From NCBI GenBank assembly GCA_014529385.2, contig CM043949.1, forward strand, positions 143,547,242 to 143,611,241: a DNA stretch of 64,000 nt, read 5' to 3'. The DNA comes from Adiantum capillus-veneris (Eukaryota; Streptophyta; Polypodiopsida; Polypodiales; Pteridaceae). The notes beneath the pieces were generated by a model that was not told where the DNA came from, did not search any database, and saw only the letters and a list, made by a program, of their open reading frames with translations. Position numbers and translations under genes: made by a program. Below, piece by piece: positions 46,568 through 60,163 of the stretch. Positions within the stretch are counted from its first letter, which is position 1, and every line of letters starts with the position of its first letter.

Positions 46568-46744
46568 CTAATTTTTCTGGAAAGGTTTTTTTTCAGTTCC
46601 ATAATAAAAACTTTTTGAACGTCCGCTTAAAACAGATTGAGCCAAAGAAAAAGATTTCAACGACTTTTCCACTGATTTAATTTTCCAGCTATGATTACGA
46701 ATTTTCTTCATTGATGCAGAAGTACGTTTCTTCGGAACGGCCAT
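46568..46744 (-). CDS. rpl32: Plastid ribosomal protein L32
   Basis: A 58-residue frame from ATG 46,744 reads MAVPKKRTSASMKKIRN, then SWKIKSVEKSLKSFSLAQSV, ending PFQKN. The MAVPKKRTS start and basic composition identify L32 of the large subunit. Intact, of normal length. It lies beside rpl21 on the same strand, an arrangement kept in ferns and bryophytes; in seed plants rpl21 has usually gone to the nucleus. Confidence 0.93.
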   Translation of the reverse strand: MAVPKKRTSASMKKIRNHSWKIKSVEKSLKSFSLAQSVLSGRSKSFYYGTEKKPFQKN

Positions 46745-46933
46745 ATTCTATTGAGTATTCTTGTAGCTTTTTCTCTTTGCAATTACCAGTTATGTTGATA
46801 TGTATCAGTAGAATGAATATAATGGATAGAAAAGTGGACAAATAACAAAGAGGGACAGATATCAAATAAAAAAAAACTTTGCATCGATGCATCAATCTTT
46901 CAAGTATCTTAGTAATTTGACTTACCTATGCAA

Positions 46934-47300
46934 TTATTTGTTAGTTGCATTACTACAATTAAAATGGATGGAATCAATTGCAAATCTAATTATACTTCCT
47001 CTGCATCCTCGACTCCCTCACGTTTTTCTTTTGGAAAAAATCTTTTTTATTACAATTTATCTTCGAAACAGTTATGTAAGATCCGTCCCTTGACAACTGC
47101 ATTCGCTAGCCACGGAGAACCAATATCTATTTTAGATCCGTCACGAATAAGCAAGACTCGACCCATGGATACTTTTGTGTCAGATCCCCGTGTATTTAAA
47201 TTTGAGGGAAAATGACGAACATCGTGGAATCTTCCCGGTTGTACTCGTAGTTGTTTTCCTCCAATATCAATAATTGCGTATCCACCAATTCTGACTCTCT
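46934..47300 (-). CDS. rpl21: Plastid ribosomal protein L21, frameshifted
   Basis: The core reads YAIIDIGGKQLRVQPGRF, then HPWLENA-like GSPWLANAVVKGRIL, a clear L21 signature. After HNCFEDKL the frame needs a one-base shift near 47,055, then reads IKKIFSKRKT, an in-frame TGA (47,018-47,020) where Arg is expected, then GSRGCRGSIIRFAIDSI to a stop near 46,934. TGA to CGA by U-to-C editing would restore Arg. The start is uncertain: no ATG lies in frame directly before YAIIDIGG, so the upstream limit is approximate. Confidence 0.8.
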
Positions 47301-47586
47301 CTTTCCATTTTCCATATTTCCTCCCCCCGAGAAAGAAAAAAATTCGTTCACAAAGCGAGTTGATTCGTTTCCAAATTTTACAACTCGAATAAGTATCTCG
47401 GTCACGTGCAAATACTGTCAAGTTTTTTGATTGTTGCTTCTTTCATGAAATCAAAATTATTGAGTCTCTTTTTCTTTTTTACTCAAAAATCAATTATTTT
47501 GTCTGCATACATTCCATCTAGTAATGCTCTTACACTTCCCCCCCCCCCCGTCGGGAAGTAGCAACAAATTAAATTTGGAGTTGACT

Positions 47587-49778
47587 ACGTCTGTGAAACT
47601 TTCAAACGAATACGCTTGGATTATTCCTTCGTGTCCATTAATAGCTTCTTGTTGCACTGGATCGTTATCATTCTTTTTTCCAAGAGTTGCAAGGGGTTTC
47701 CATCGCCTGTGCGCATTGCTCAACGTTTTTTCATTAGCTATTTCTACGTTTGTGTCACTTGCCATATTTCAGGAACAATTTGTGAAAAACCCGATTCAGC
47801 AATATTTATGGATTTGGATACCGAGAAGTACTTTTTGCGTAGAAATAGGCTTTTTAGTCGATTCACTTACTTTAGTAATGTCACTACTGGTTACCACTGT
47901 AGGCGTGTTAGTTATGATTTATAGCGATAGTTATATGTGTTATGAACGGGGATATACAGGTTTTATGCTTATTTGAGTTTGTTTACCGCGTCAATGTTAG
48001 GGTCAGTTCTCAGCCCCAACTTAATACAGCTTTACGTGTTTTGGGAGTTAGTTGGAATGTGTTCCTATCTATTAGTAGTTTTTGGTTTGCTAGGTCAAGT
48101 GCCGCAAATGCTTGTCAAAAAGCTTTTGTTACCAACCGCATAGGAGATTTTGGATTACTTTTAGGTATTCTAGGTATTTACTGGACAACTGGTAGTTTCG
48201 AGATTTCCGAATTGTGTGATTGATTTGCCAAATTAAAAGAAATTGGATTTTCCAATCCAATCTTGACAAATATCATTGCTTTTTTACTCCTTGCAGGTCC
48301 AGTTGCTAAATCTGCTCAATTTCCGCTTCACGTATGGCTGCCAGATGCAATGGAGGGACCCACTCCATATCGGCCCTTATTCACGCAGCTACTATTTATC
48401 AGCCGGGATTTTTTTCATTGCCCGAATTTATGGTCTAATTTCTACGCTTCCCTTAGTGATGCAAGCCAGCTCTTGGCTTGGTGGAGCAACGGCTTTGCTG
48501 GGTGCCACATTAGCTCTTGCACAAAGAGATCTAAAAAAGGGTCTTGCTTATTCCACCATGTCTCAGTTGGGATATATGGTTTCAGCCCTAGGCATCGGCG
48601 CTTACCAATCTGCTCTCTTCCATCTCGTGACGCATGCCTATTCAAAAGCTTTATTATTTCTCGGAGCCGGTTCAGTAATTCACTCAATTGAAAAAGTTGT
48701 TGGATATTCACCTAACAGGAGTCAAAACATGTTTTTCATGGGTGGCTTACGTAAGTACATGCCAATTACTGGAACTACTTTTCTTCCGGGTACCCTTTCT
48801 CTATCTGGAATACCGCCCTTAGCCTGTTTTTGGTCCAAAGATGAGATTATTCACGAAAGTTGGTTAAGTTCTCTTCCACTTGGAATTCTAGCTTCTGGCA
48901 CAGCAGGTCTTACGGCGTTTTATATGTTTCGTATCTATCTCCTTACTTTCGAGGGGGATTTTTGCACTATTAAAACGGATTGGGTTGACTTTAACCATTT
49001 TGCGCCATTGTCCATAAGTATGTGGGGTGAAACTGAAGGAAATCTTTCACTAAATCAAATTAATCAAAATGTTGCATCGGTACGATTGGGAATAACAAAA
49101 AACAAAGGGTTTTCGTCATCATATCTAGCAAACCCAAATGGAATTACTAACGTCCATTACGATCAGAGCTTGCCGAAGCCTAAAGAATCGTCTTCTGCCA
49201 TGACATTTTCTCTAGTGATGCTTGCAATACCCACTACATTAGTAGGACTACTGGGAATTAATCTCATAGGAGAAACTGCCAATTTTGAATTATCCCCGGA
49301 GTGGTTAATTAATCCAGTTCACTTTTTCGAACTTAGTAAATCTTTCAATATTTATATAAAAATATTGCTAAACTCGCGTAGCTCACTTATTTTATCTTTT
49401 TTTGGAATATTTTTTTCCTTCATTATTTACAAAAAAAGTTATAAATATTTTTATATTACTAAAAAATTAGTTGGATTTACCAAATTAGTTAGTAAATTTG
49501 GGTTGCTTGTTCAATCTTGGTCACTAAATCGGGGTTATATTGATTACTATTATGATATATGCTTTGTGCGTAATCTAAGATCTTTAAGTAAGTCACTTTC
49601 AGATTTTGATCGTTACGGAATCGACGGTTTTGTCAACGTAATCGGAGCCTTAAATTTTTTTGGAGGAGAGTTTATACGTTACGGAGAAAATGGTAGGATA
49701 TCTTATTACTTATTCATAATTATTTTTGGAGCTATTTTATCATCAGTACTAATCTTCATCTTTTTTCCTTTTCCATAA
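47587..49778 (+). CDS. ndhF: NDH complex subunit F, several frameshifts and a TGA
   Basis: NdhF is the distal proton-pumping subunit of the NDH membrane arm. An ACG at 47,587 followed by [13 protein letters not shown] fits the family start and would need editing. Sections in different frames: 47,587-47,974 ([21 protein letters not shown]), about 48,060-48,365 ([41 protein letters not shown]), and 48,410-49,778 ([25 protein letters not shown] to the C-terminal end). An in-frame TGA at 48,221-48,223 (CD-x-FAKLK) could be U-to-C edited to CGA. At least three single-base shifts (about 47,974, 48,366, 48,405) are not explained by editing. Poly-C runs nearby suggest sequencing trouble. Confidence 0.85.
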
Positions 49779-50253
49779 ACTGCTACTTTCGTTTCACGAA
49801 ACTCCAATTCGCGTTCATTTCTCCCGACTATTTTTCATCTTCCCCATCTTTCTAATTCTATTTTGCTTCCTCTATTCCCCCTAATTCTAGTCCTCAAAAT
49901 AACGTGGAGGAAGAATCCCGCAACTATTCTACTACGCCTCCCGGAAGGGGGGAATAGAAACCACTCATTGGTGATTGATCAATACGAATCTTGGGAGGGG
50001 CTTGCCAGGTTGATCTTGACCTCGTCTCGGCCGGTTGACCCCCCCCCCCACCCTCCCACGCCCATGATTTGGGGGCCCCTCCATTCGAATGGGATTGCTA
50101 TCGCCACTACCCCCCCCTATAATGAATGGGGGCTAGGGAGTACGCAAAGTTTTTGCAATGGCAAAGAAAGCTTAACTCCTTCCAGATTTGGAATTGGCTT
50201 CTGGAAAAAAGGTATTCAAGCAAGTGTGTATGGGACTGAATCCCCTACCATTT
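49779..50253. other. Spacer between ndhF and trnN
   Basis: The stretch includes an 11-base C-run at 50,039-50,049 and GC-rich islands unusual for plastid spacer. The open frame across it has no recognisable domain. The SSC/IR boundary should lie near here, but cannot be fixed without the other repeat copy. Confidence 0.4.
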
Positions 50254-50325
50254 TCCCCGGTAGCTCAGCGGTAGAGCGGTCGGCTGTTAACCGATTGGTC
50301 GTAGGTTCGAATCCTATCCGGGGAG
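50254..50325 (+). tRNA. trnN-GUU: tRNA-Asn (GUU)
   Basis: Cloverleaf with acceptor TCCCCGG/CCGGGGA and anticodon loop CTGTTAACC centred on GTT. It is the standard first gene of the inverted repeat next to the small single-copy region. Confidence 0.95.
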
Positions 50326-50983
50326 ATCCGTATCTACGTCAAGAATTTCCACTAATACTAATTAGGATTAGGAGAGCTGTATTTCACATCACACATATGC
50401 CAAATCAAGTTGGCGTGACCCACCAACCACTGAATGGTTTGCTATCGCGCTATTTTAGGCCTCGACACCAACGAATGGAAACGAGAATATTGGCACGTTC
50501 CGTTCTCCCCCCCCCCCCACTTGACTAATTTAATTGGCCCATTCCAGTCATTCGATACACCGGATTGATTTAAAGTGGAAATTCTTAGATTTCGACGCCT
50601 CAATGAGATCCTTGGAGCTACTTGGGGAGGGTGAGGGGGGGGGGGGAAATCCAAAATCTTATCGAGGATAGTTATTGGGAAGACAAAGAATTGTCTTCGT
50701 TCGCATAATTCCTGCGGAATAACCTATATCACTCCTTCCAATCCTACCTCTCAGTGGAGAGACTCCTAATTCCTATAGTAACTGTTCTCCAACTTCTTTT
50801 CTTTTTGAAATGCTATAATTAGATTTTCCGTATCAGTAAAAGGAAAATAGAGATCTTCCTCCTACTGAGTGAGTTGGCTTCCAATTCTATGGCTAGAGAT
50901 CTAAACGGAGTGGGGAGTATCTAGGTGAGGAAACAACAGTTGTTTCATGACATCGAACTTTCATGAAGGAATTGTTTCATTGT
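50326..50983. other. Spacer between trnN and ycf2
   Basis: A C-run (50,507-50,518) and a G-run (50,635-50,646) lie 117 bases apart and are complementary to each other, so they could pair in a large hairpin. No gene is seen. Confidence 0.4.
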
Positions 50984-53900
50984 TCAATCCAGTGATGCTT
51001 TACCAAACCGAAACGGATTGGATAGATATTCATAAGTTTCAAGCAACATATTATAAATAAGAAAATCCCGAAATGGGGAACGGTTCCGTCTCAGCCATTT
51101 GTTTCTATGAACCAGAAGCCTAAACCGAAGAAATCGTTCCGGGAAATCCTCCGCTACCGCGTAGCAACCCAAACGAACGGGAGTAAATATCTGCGGATAT
51201 TGCAGATGTATATCTACGGAAGAGGTTTCCCTGACGTATTCGGAATCTCGCTCCTCCTCTTCCAGAGGAAGATTATTCCGCCGATTGAGAGATGAGTCGG
51301 GTTTCAATTTTGGATTCTCTTCGCTATAGAGGAAAAAATCTTTAATTTTATTATTTGACATCTTCTGAAGGCGCTGCCTTCTCATACCGTAAATGGTGTG
51401 AAGCCTCCGTGCCAGTTCTTTCGTTGACAACAAGTTGCGGCGCAGGGAAGGAATGTTAGGGTCTGGCTGGAACAGAAGCATGGGGTCCCAGATGAAGCGC
51501 CCCCCGAAGAGTCGAGTCATTTCATTCAATCGATCACAATGTGTTTCATACTCATTAGATGAATCGCCAGAGATTCCCAATTCGAGAAATTGCTCACGTA
51601 ACAACATATTATCCAATCGGTTTTCCAATCTTTTAATGGAATTATCTGTTCCATTAGTGACAGATTTCTCGAAGCTGAAAAGATACCCGCTTTTCTCGCG
51701 CCACTTACTTCTCTTTCCCCTAATCTTACTGAATTCAAAATCTTGTTGGGGTATGTAATTCTGATTGTAGTAAAGAAGAATTAAGTTATACAAATGGTTG
51801 GGTTCGGATAATACCCCCATCAATTCGTAAGTCCCGCTTCGCAGGAAACGGAGACGCCAAGCCTTGCGGGACCAAGTAATCTCACGCGATATCTCTGCCG
51901 CTGAGTTTCTTAATTCGGGTGACTGTTGCATCTCGAAATCGGTTAGACTACTAATTCTCCCTCTTTTCAGAGATTTGGAAGAGCGACTTAGAGAGGTTAC
52001 ACCTGAGCAATACTTGGGTTTTCCAATAGGAAGAGGGGGAGGAAAACTATTACTGCGCCGGCTCTCTCCCCTACAAATTTCCGGACGTGGGAAATTATTC
52101 GAGAGGTTTTCTAGGACGCCACAAGCTAGGTTTAAGTCATTCTCTACGAGTTTGTCGATAACAATGAAATTATCTTCTTTTCCCCTATCCATTTGGAACG
52201 AATCGCGAGCTACTAATTTGGCTATTAGCTCTGGGAGATGCAAAAACATAGTGAATTCATCAATTGTTGATTCGGTTGTTGAAGGTTCCACATACCAGTT
52301 AGACAAGTAATAAAATCGCATTTTTAACTCGTCACGACCAATAAATGGAAAAGTTGTGAGAGAAATATCTGTCAAACTATTCTTTACTTCTGCCATCTTG
52401 TAGGAAGAGATTTCCCATTCAGAATTAGATTCCATCTCATTGCCCATATCACTAACAGTCGAATGTTGCCTATGCAAAGCTAATCCAATTGTGTTGCTAC
52501 ATACAAACTTTCTCCCTTTGGAAGTACCTATCAATAACGCTTCATTAGCGAGAAGAAGTAAATCTCGTTTACTATAACCTGCAGTTCCAGACACAGTACT
52601 CTCAAGAAGAGTCGGATTAGCCCCTACCTCGAAACCTTTGATACGTAATAGAATTGACAATTCTTTCTGACGTTGACGCCCATTGGACCTCCGAAAATTT
52701 ATTAATTAGTTTAACCGATTCGGAGCTACTGAAGCTGGATCTATCCTCGCAGGTACGTGAGTCGTGGCAATAACGACATTCTCGCGGATGTCGGAGTTGC
52801 CGAGCTTGTGACCAATACTCTTCAATATTTGGCAAAGTAGAAATTTGGGATCAGCTTCTAGCTTATTATACGAACGACAAATATTCAATTCATGAATATC
52901 TTGAATCCATAATGTACAAGGAGACATTTCTTTCGCTATTTCAAAGACGATATTTAATCGGTGTACGCTCTCTTTCGAGATGAAATTTCCACGTACATTA
53001 TTGAAAAAAGATCGGTTGTATATGAATTTTTTGAGTGGTAGTTTCACCACTGGAAAGTAGGAGTTGGATGCTACATCTCTAATAAGAGAGGATCTGCCAG
53101 TTTCTACAGGTCCTACTAGCAAAATTCCTTTGGATGGTAATAATCCCGATTGGAGTGAAATAGGTATGTCACGACATGGCATATTTAGTAGACTGTCTCT
53201 TCGCCTTGTTGTTGCCGAAAATAGAATATCTCTCCCAAGGGCGGAAAAAGCCCACTTCTCCGCAGGATCCAACTTACGAATCTTGTGACCCAATAGATCA
53301 TTTTGCCAGAATTGAAGTAAGTATGCCAAAACGTTGGATCTATCTTGCGGGTAAGGTTCATGAAAAATCTTGTTGCTCGATAAATCATAATTGAATTTTG
53401 ATTTCGATGCATACCTGTAGAGAATCTTAGTCGTTACCAAATGTTGAGTCAGTAGTTCTTTATTACTATCTAAAATATCAGAGCTTTCTCTACGAAATAT
53501 CCACGAATCAATTTCATTTTTCACGAAAAGGAAAAAAAGTATATTACTTACACAATTCAAGAATCTATTGAGAGAATGAATTAGTAGATCTCTTGTTAAC
53601 ATTTAGCTTGTCGGGGGGGAATACATTACCTTTCTCAAATAGGATCCACGCATTGGGTCTGTTAAATAGTCAATAGTAGCAAAACGTTTCCACAAATGAA
53701 AGGAATTGGAACCCGAAACGGCAGACAAAGGATGTTTCAATGACAGGAGAACAAGTAATATTGAGAGGATGCAGCAATAGGAGATAGGCCTATTGGAAAA
53801 TTGAGATACCGACCATTCCCCGGATGTAAAATCTCCGCTTTATCAGGGATTTTTTCGAGAATGAGAAGATCTGTCTCGGATGATATAGTATTAATAGAAT

Positions 53901-56900
53901 TGTTTCCGAATATCAATCCTAGCCTTTGCAGGCTTCGGAGTAAATAGCCCTTCGCGCTACCTACTAAACCCCTAGCAATTCCTTCAGAAATTCTACGAAG
54001 ATCATGATTTGAGTCGTAACTTATCTTAAGTACTATTTCCGGATATGCTTTTGTAATTAGATCGCAGAAGTATCTCCACCAGGTGGGGGTAAAAAACAGG
54101 GGTATATAATCTCCAATAAGCTCCAATTTTCGCCGATACTGTCTCTCCAGAAAATCCAAGAGATCTTATATCTGTTCAAATCTTCTGATAATTCATTGAA
54201 ATTGATGAAATGGGACGGGCAAGTAGCTTCTTCCCGGGCAGATGAATCTGCGAACCCCGCATCTTGGCGGGTAACATCCTCCCCAATTGATCCCGCTATA
54301 AATCTTGATGTTACGCCATTGAATAATGAGAATCTTAGCGACCAATAAGGTGTATCCAATTTTTTCGGTTCCCAAAAATACTCAATAGACAACCCGTTTC
54401 GATAGACTTGACTCGTGGGGGAACCATTTCTCGAGTCTAATCCATCTTTGAAAAACTTCTCCGAATTGACTCGATCTAATACCAGCAGATTCCGACGAGG
54501 TTGGGTTCGCTGATGATCCGACCACGAGTCGGAGTTTCTCGACGCCTCCTCCAAAGAAACTCCATCATTACTACACGAAAATAGGAACGAGTCTGTCGCT
54601 TCACGGGGGGATGAGCTCAAACTTGCCAGTAACCCATTCAGATCCGAAATAGAATTGGGAAGTCCATCCAAATGAGTTACTATGGTCGCGGATTCATGCA
54701 GGTTAGGCGAAATAAGTTGAATTGGTGTGAGTAAGTGATCAGCTACCTCCCCTGCCGTTTGTTTCGAAAAATTGGATGATAACGAATCTGACAATTGGAG
54801 GTGAATAAGTGAAAGGATATCAGATGAGGAGATGGCTTTCTCGTCGGAGCTCAAATAAAAGTTTTCTAACACGTCGAGATAACTATTGCTACAGTTCCCG
54901 ACGAAGAAACCCTTTTGATTCTCTGGATAAAGTTGTTTCCAGCCCGGCTCCGTATAGGTGAGTTGTTTATTTCATCCATTTGATCGGAAATGTTTTTTGG
55001 AAGACTCTCACCAATATTCCTAATTGAATTCCCCCACGGCTTAAATCACACACAAACAGATTCCAATTTTGTCTCCCCATAATAGAAAGAGCCTCACCCG
55101 AGAATCCTGCTCGGATAGCTTCGATGCAAGACAACCCGAGAGAGGTGAAATTCGACGCAGGTTTTAGCGCAGTCGAGGAGCCTACCGATTTTTCACTTGT
55201 TAACAGTCTAGACTCGACTAAGAAACTTTTTCTTTCTTCAAGAATTGTTTTGAAAAGAAGTATCTCTTCGTCAATGTAACCATCGGATAAACTTGAGAAA
55301 AAATCAAGCTCAATACGATCCATTTTGTTCAATTTTTCAAAATCTATGTCGTCCAATTTTTCGATGCAGTAATCAACGGTATCTATCAGAATTTTCTGGC
55401 GAGTAGCCTCAGCAACAATCATTTTGGAAAGAAATAACACATCGAGAAATCGGTGAAAATATTTCTTGGTATGTCTATTGGTACTACGGAGACTGACACC
55501 AGTCTTATTTAGCAACTCGTTTCCCACTAGTGACACACGGCAGATTAATTCTGCCAAGTTGTACTTCATTGCTTCTCCCAAGAATTTCTTAACAGGCGAA
55601 ACATACAAATTCCGTGTTGCATCGAGCCGTCTATACAGATTTGATTGAACATTCCTACACTGACCAATATGGGAGGTAACATATTCGTTCGATAGACGCT
55701 CTACGTCATCCTTCCACTTGAATACTGTTTCTTCAGTTGCAATTCCCGTGAAACTGATGTATACTCTGCCACCCGTCCAGCCATCCAACCAATATTTGAT
55801 TCGGAAGAAATATTCAGTGGATAACGCACAAAAATAATCGTGGAGAAGAAATATGTATGTTGAGTAGAGAGGTATGATTCTATTTCGCCCATATAATCTA
55901 ACTAGAGAATAAATTGAATCTAGGTTCCCCCCTCCTTCCAATTCGTCTAAAAAATTAGTATTTCCATTTTGATTAGTTGTTTCCCTAGGTATCTCTAAGG
56001 ATGCTTTAAAATAGGTTGGGAAAATCTCAACGAAGTCGAAGTATCCGCCACTTGCTAACCTAAGTTTCTTGCCAGATATTTTGGTAAACGGCATATTTTT
56101 TTTCATTCCCGATGGAAAAAAGACTCTCTCGGATTTGATCCTATTACTGACGTCAATAACTATTTTCCCACCAAGAGGAAGGTTTGATTTCCTAATTATC
56201 GAAAGGAAGTTGGTGAGTCGGTTTATTAATTGATTTCTAACTTGTGAATAAGCATGTAGAACGGGAAAGCCTCCCTCATCTTCTCCATAATCTAATCCAG
56301 ATATAGAGTTGCGAAACAATATTGTTTTCTCACGAGACGTAAACGAATACAAGTTGGAAAAGACTTCTTGCTCAGAGGGAAATGCCGATCCGTCCCTCCG
56401 GGGATCGGCTGAATCTGCGGATTCAGATTCAAAGGGGTACAATACTACGGAACTTAATGAATTGTTTCCCAACCGTATTGCTTGTAACCGACCCAGATCT
56501 TGCTTGTCACAGATTTCCCGGAGAAGCAACGAATCAAAATTGTTTTGGTGGCAGTCACTTCCGTTTTTGGAAACTACCAAGTTTTTATAGAATTTGAAAA
56601 ACCTAACTAAATCTTGCAGATACCTACCCCCACGAACCACTTGAATCCCTTCAGTTTTCCCCTTGAATCTATCCCCGCCAAATAGTAGGGAATCCCTCCT
56701 CATTATGCGTGCCTTCCACCTACCGGAAGGCAAGGGAGTCGTGACATCATAACGGATTTCTCTTTCCTCCTTTGAAGAACTTGCAGAAATTGAAATATCT
56801 TTGTTCAAACCTAAGTAGTAGGGCTCCAGTATTTCTCTCTTCCCATCTCTTCCGACGGATAAAAATCTCTTGAATTGGAGGAAGCAATCGTAGGAGAAAT

Positions 56901-57294
56901 TGCCATAATTTTCCGTCTGTTTCTTTCTTATCCCCTCACCTCCATCAATGACTTTTGCTAATACAAAACCCCTATCAATCGAATTTTTGTAACTCAGGCA
57001 ATGCATAAAAATTGGTATCGCCAGCAACATCAGCATTTCCAGGGTGACGCCACTACCCCTCATTATTGAATGACGCAGATTACGTAGAAACAGTAAACTT
57101 AGAAATCACAAGTCAGATAATCTGATGAAAGGTTCAGCAGTGGAAGCTGGACTAACTACAAGTTCTTCGAGATAGTGGTTTTTCAATGATTCGGAGAAGT
57201 AGTTTAATGCATCGATTTCTAAGAAGTCCCAAACTTTAGATGAATAATCTCGGCCCCTTACTCCTCTTCCTTTTTCTATCACCTTTTTTACCAT
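50984..57294 (-). CDS. ycf2: Ycf2 AAA-type ATPase-like protein, frameshifted
   Basis: Ycf2 is a giant plastid protein linked to an import-motor complex. The start is taken at MVKKVIEKGRG (57,294). The frame is open except for TGA at 57,106-57,108 (SDL-x-FLSLLFLRNLR) to 54,967, changes by one base for 54,960-about 54,100, returns for 54,159-53,737, then shifts again to a last frame. That frame includes a Walker A-like GPVETGRS (about 53,105) and the sensor region ARIDPASVAPNRLN. A TAA at 52,706-52,708 lies in frame between this and the C-terminal 558 residues. TGA and TAA could be U-to-C edited to CGA and CAA; the shifts could not. The total fits fern ycf2 (about 6.3 kb). Confidence 0.88.
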
Positions 57295-57558
57295 AGCTTT
57301 TTTCCCATATTAGTTCTGAGACTACTTATCTATCTATTTCCCATATTTATTATACTGAGAATTTCGAACATTTCAAGATGTGATGGAGGAAATCTATCAG
57401 ACGAGTCTGGTTCTTTCCGTAAATAGTTGCATCCGAAGCTGGAATGAAATTGGGAATTCTCAGATGTTATTGTCGAGGAGACCCGCATATATCCCACCCA
57501 ACTCGGCAAATTTTCCCTGCCTTAAGCGGGCGGAGCAGTAGTATTGAATTACTCGGAT
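57295..57558. other. Spacer between ycf2 and trnH
   Basis: AT-rich; no gene recognised. It probably carries the ycf2 promoter. Confidence 0.4.
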
Positions 57559-57634
57559 GGGCGAACGACGGGGATTGAACCCGCGCGTGATGGATCCACA
57601 ATCCATTGCCTTGATCCACTTGGCTACGTCCGCC
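57559..57634 (-). tRNA. trnH-GUG: tRNA-His (GUG)
   Basis: Reverse strand folds with acceptor GGCGGAC/GTTCGCC-type pairing and an anticodon loop TTGTGGA centred on GTG. It lies between ycf2 and psbA, inside the inverted repeat, as in core leptosporangiate ferns. Confidence 0.92.
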
Positions 57635-58062
57635 CCTTTTGCCACTTGCTTTTGTTAAGGGGCTCCCCAAATGTGAACGAGATCCATCTGTTAAGCTAGA
57701 TAGCTTATTTGGATGATACACATCCATATTAACTGCATGTATCTAACAAGACAACATAGAATCTGCAAAATGAGGAATGTACTCCCAACTCCTTCTACCC
57801 AAAAGATTGAAAGGTTACAAGAATTCAGCGAATCAAATTAGTAACTCTTTTCAATTAGGAAATCCCGGAAGGATATTCCAATTCTTCGTTCTTCTCAATT
57901 CGAGATGGGAAACTGATGACCGTGAGATTGTGACAGTCCGTTATCCTCTCCCTTTTTGCTCCACCGTACGGACCTTACCTTTTCCTTTTCATTGGATACC
58001 AAACTATATCTTCTTAAATTGAAGGGTTTGGTATCCAGCTGTGCTGCCTAACCAGACGGATA
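57635..58062. other. Spacer between trnH and psbA, with psbA 3' hairpin
   Basis: Apart from the psbA 3' stem-loop the spacer holds nothing recognisable; open frames here are short and uncharacteristic. Confidence 0.45.
57993..58037 (-). terminator. psbA 3' stem-loop
   Basis: TGGATACCAAAC at 57,993-58,004 pairs perfectly with GTTTGGTATCCA at 58,026-58,037, a 12-bp stem with a 21-base loop just downstream of the psbA stop. Such hairpins define and protect plastid mRNA 3' ends. Confidence 0.82.
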
Positions 58063-59165
<1,103 letters not shown>

Positions 59166-59186
59166 CTAGTAAGCCTGTTACTATGT

Positions 59187-59215
59187 AGCATATCACAAAA
59201 ACCTATCCGTGTCAA
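59187..59215 (-). promoter_or_regulatory. psbA promoter (PEP type)
   Basis: On the minus strand TTGACA (59,215-59,210) and TATGCT (59,192-59,187) are separated by 17 bases, about 70 bases upstream of the psbA start, the classic psbA arrangement. Confidence 0.8.
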
Positions 59216-59410
59216 CCAAAATCGATTGAGTCTCTAGAATTCTTGGATACAGAGGCTTTTTCCCCGTATCTCAAAATTTTTTGTCACTTATTTCACAACC
59301 TGGATTCCCTAAAACAAGGGGAGAGGGAGAAATGAAATTTCTCTCCTAGGTAATGCACGCCCCTAATCAATTTTGGTCTCTAAAAAATAAAAAAAAAAAA
59401 GAATCCTGCG

Positions 59411-59611
59411 TCAAGCCTTTTCATGGACGAAGCACTCCGCAGCTTTGCATCGGCCAACGTATTGTAAATATTGGAATAATTGACGAACTAAGGAGGAAGT
59501 AGTCGTCAACCCCTCACTCATCCATCTCTGCGTAGTGTTTCTCGATTCCCCGATACTTGCGCCCCGATTCCAATCCACAACGAAAAGATTGTGGATTGGA
59601 ACTAATCTCAT
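59411..59611 (-). CDS. Hypothetical 66-residue frame between psbA and rps7
   Basis: Starting MRLVPIHNLFVVDWNRG and ending CFVHEKA, this frame follows rps7 on the same strand, 10 bases after its stop. It has no recognised domain and no clear ribosome-binding site. It might be a lineage-specific frame or a relic of a gene formerly beside rps7. The rest of 59,216-59,621 shows only an A-run (59,386-59,400). Confidence 0.3.
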   Translation of the reverse strand: MRLVPIHNLFVVDWNRGASIGESRNTTQRWMSEGLTTTSSLVRQLFQYLQYVGRCKAAECFVHEKA

Positions 59612-59621
59612 CTAAGCAAAA

Positions 59622-60095
59622 CTAACGGAAGTGGGCAAAAGCTTTGTTAGCTTCCGCAACTTTATGAGTCTCTTCCTTCTTCCGTATGGCACTCCCAGAA
59701 TTTCTGGCGGCATCTATCAATTCATCACTCGACCTTAAAGCCATACTTCGACCTGAGCGTTTTCGACATGCGATCAATGACCACCGGATGGCCAAAGCTT
59801 TTCCTTTTGCAGGTACTACTTCAATGGGAACTCGATAAGTTGATCCACCCACACGTTTGGTTTCTGTGACTACATCGGGAGTTACCCCACGCACTGCCTG
59901 TCGCAGAACAGACAGTGGGTTCCTATTTGTCTTTTATCTAATCCGCTTCATAGCCTGATAAAAAATCTGATAAGCTAGTGATTTTTTGCCGTTTTTCAGG
60001 ATACGATCAACTAGCATGTTTGCCAATCGATTGCGATAAATTGGATCCGATTCGATATTTCTAATTTCGTTCGCTACACTGCTCCGATGTACCAC
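59622..60095 (-). CDS. rps7: Plastid ribosomal protein S7, in-frame TAA
   Basis: Small-subunit head protein that starts 30S assembly. The frame from GTG at 60,093-60,095 reads VHRSSVANE, then [24 protein letters not shown], and after KRIR has TAA at 59,934-59,936 where S7 has Gln; the rest ([18 protein letters not shown] to [11 protein letters not shown]) is open. U-to-C editing of TAA to CAA would give a 157-residue protein, normal for S7. A start at the GTG is inferred from length and alignment of the first residues. It is downstream of 3'-rps12 on the same strand, as in nearly all plastomes. Confidence 0.88.
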
Positions 60096-60163
60096 GAGTT
60101 TACAACTACGTCAGACTTCAACCAATTTTTTTTTATGTCTTTTCCCGGCGGTGTTTTAAGCTA

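Noticed and set aside
49863-50528. A 221-residue frame across the ndhF-trnN spacer
   Set aside because: It runs through trnN and homopolymers, has low-complexity composition and no family resemblance.
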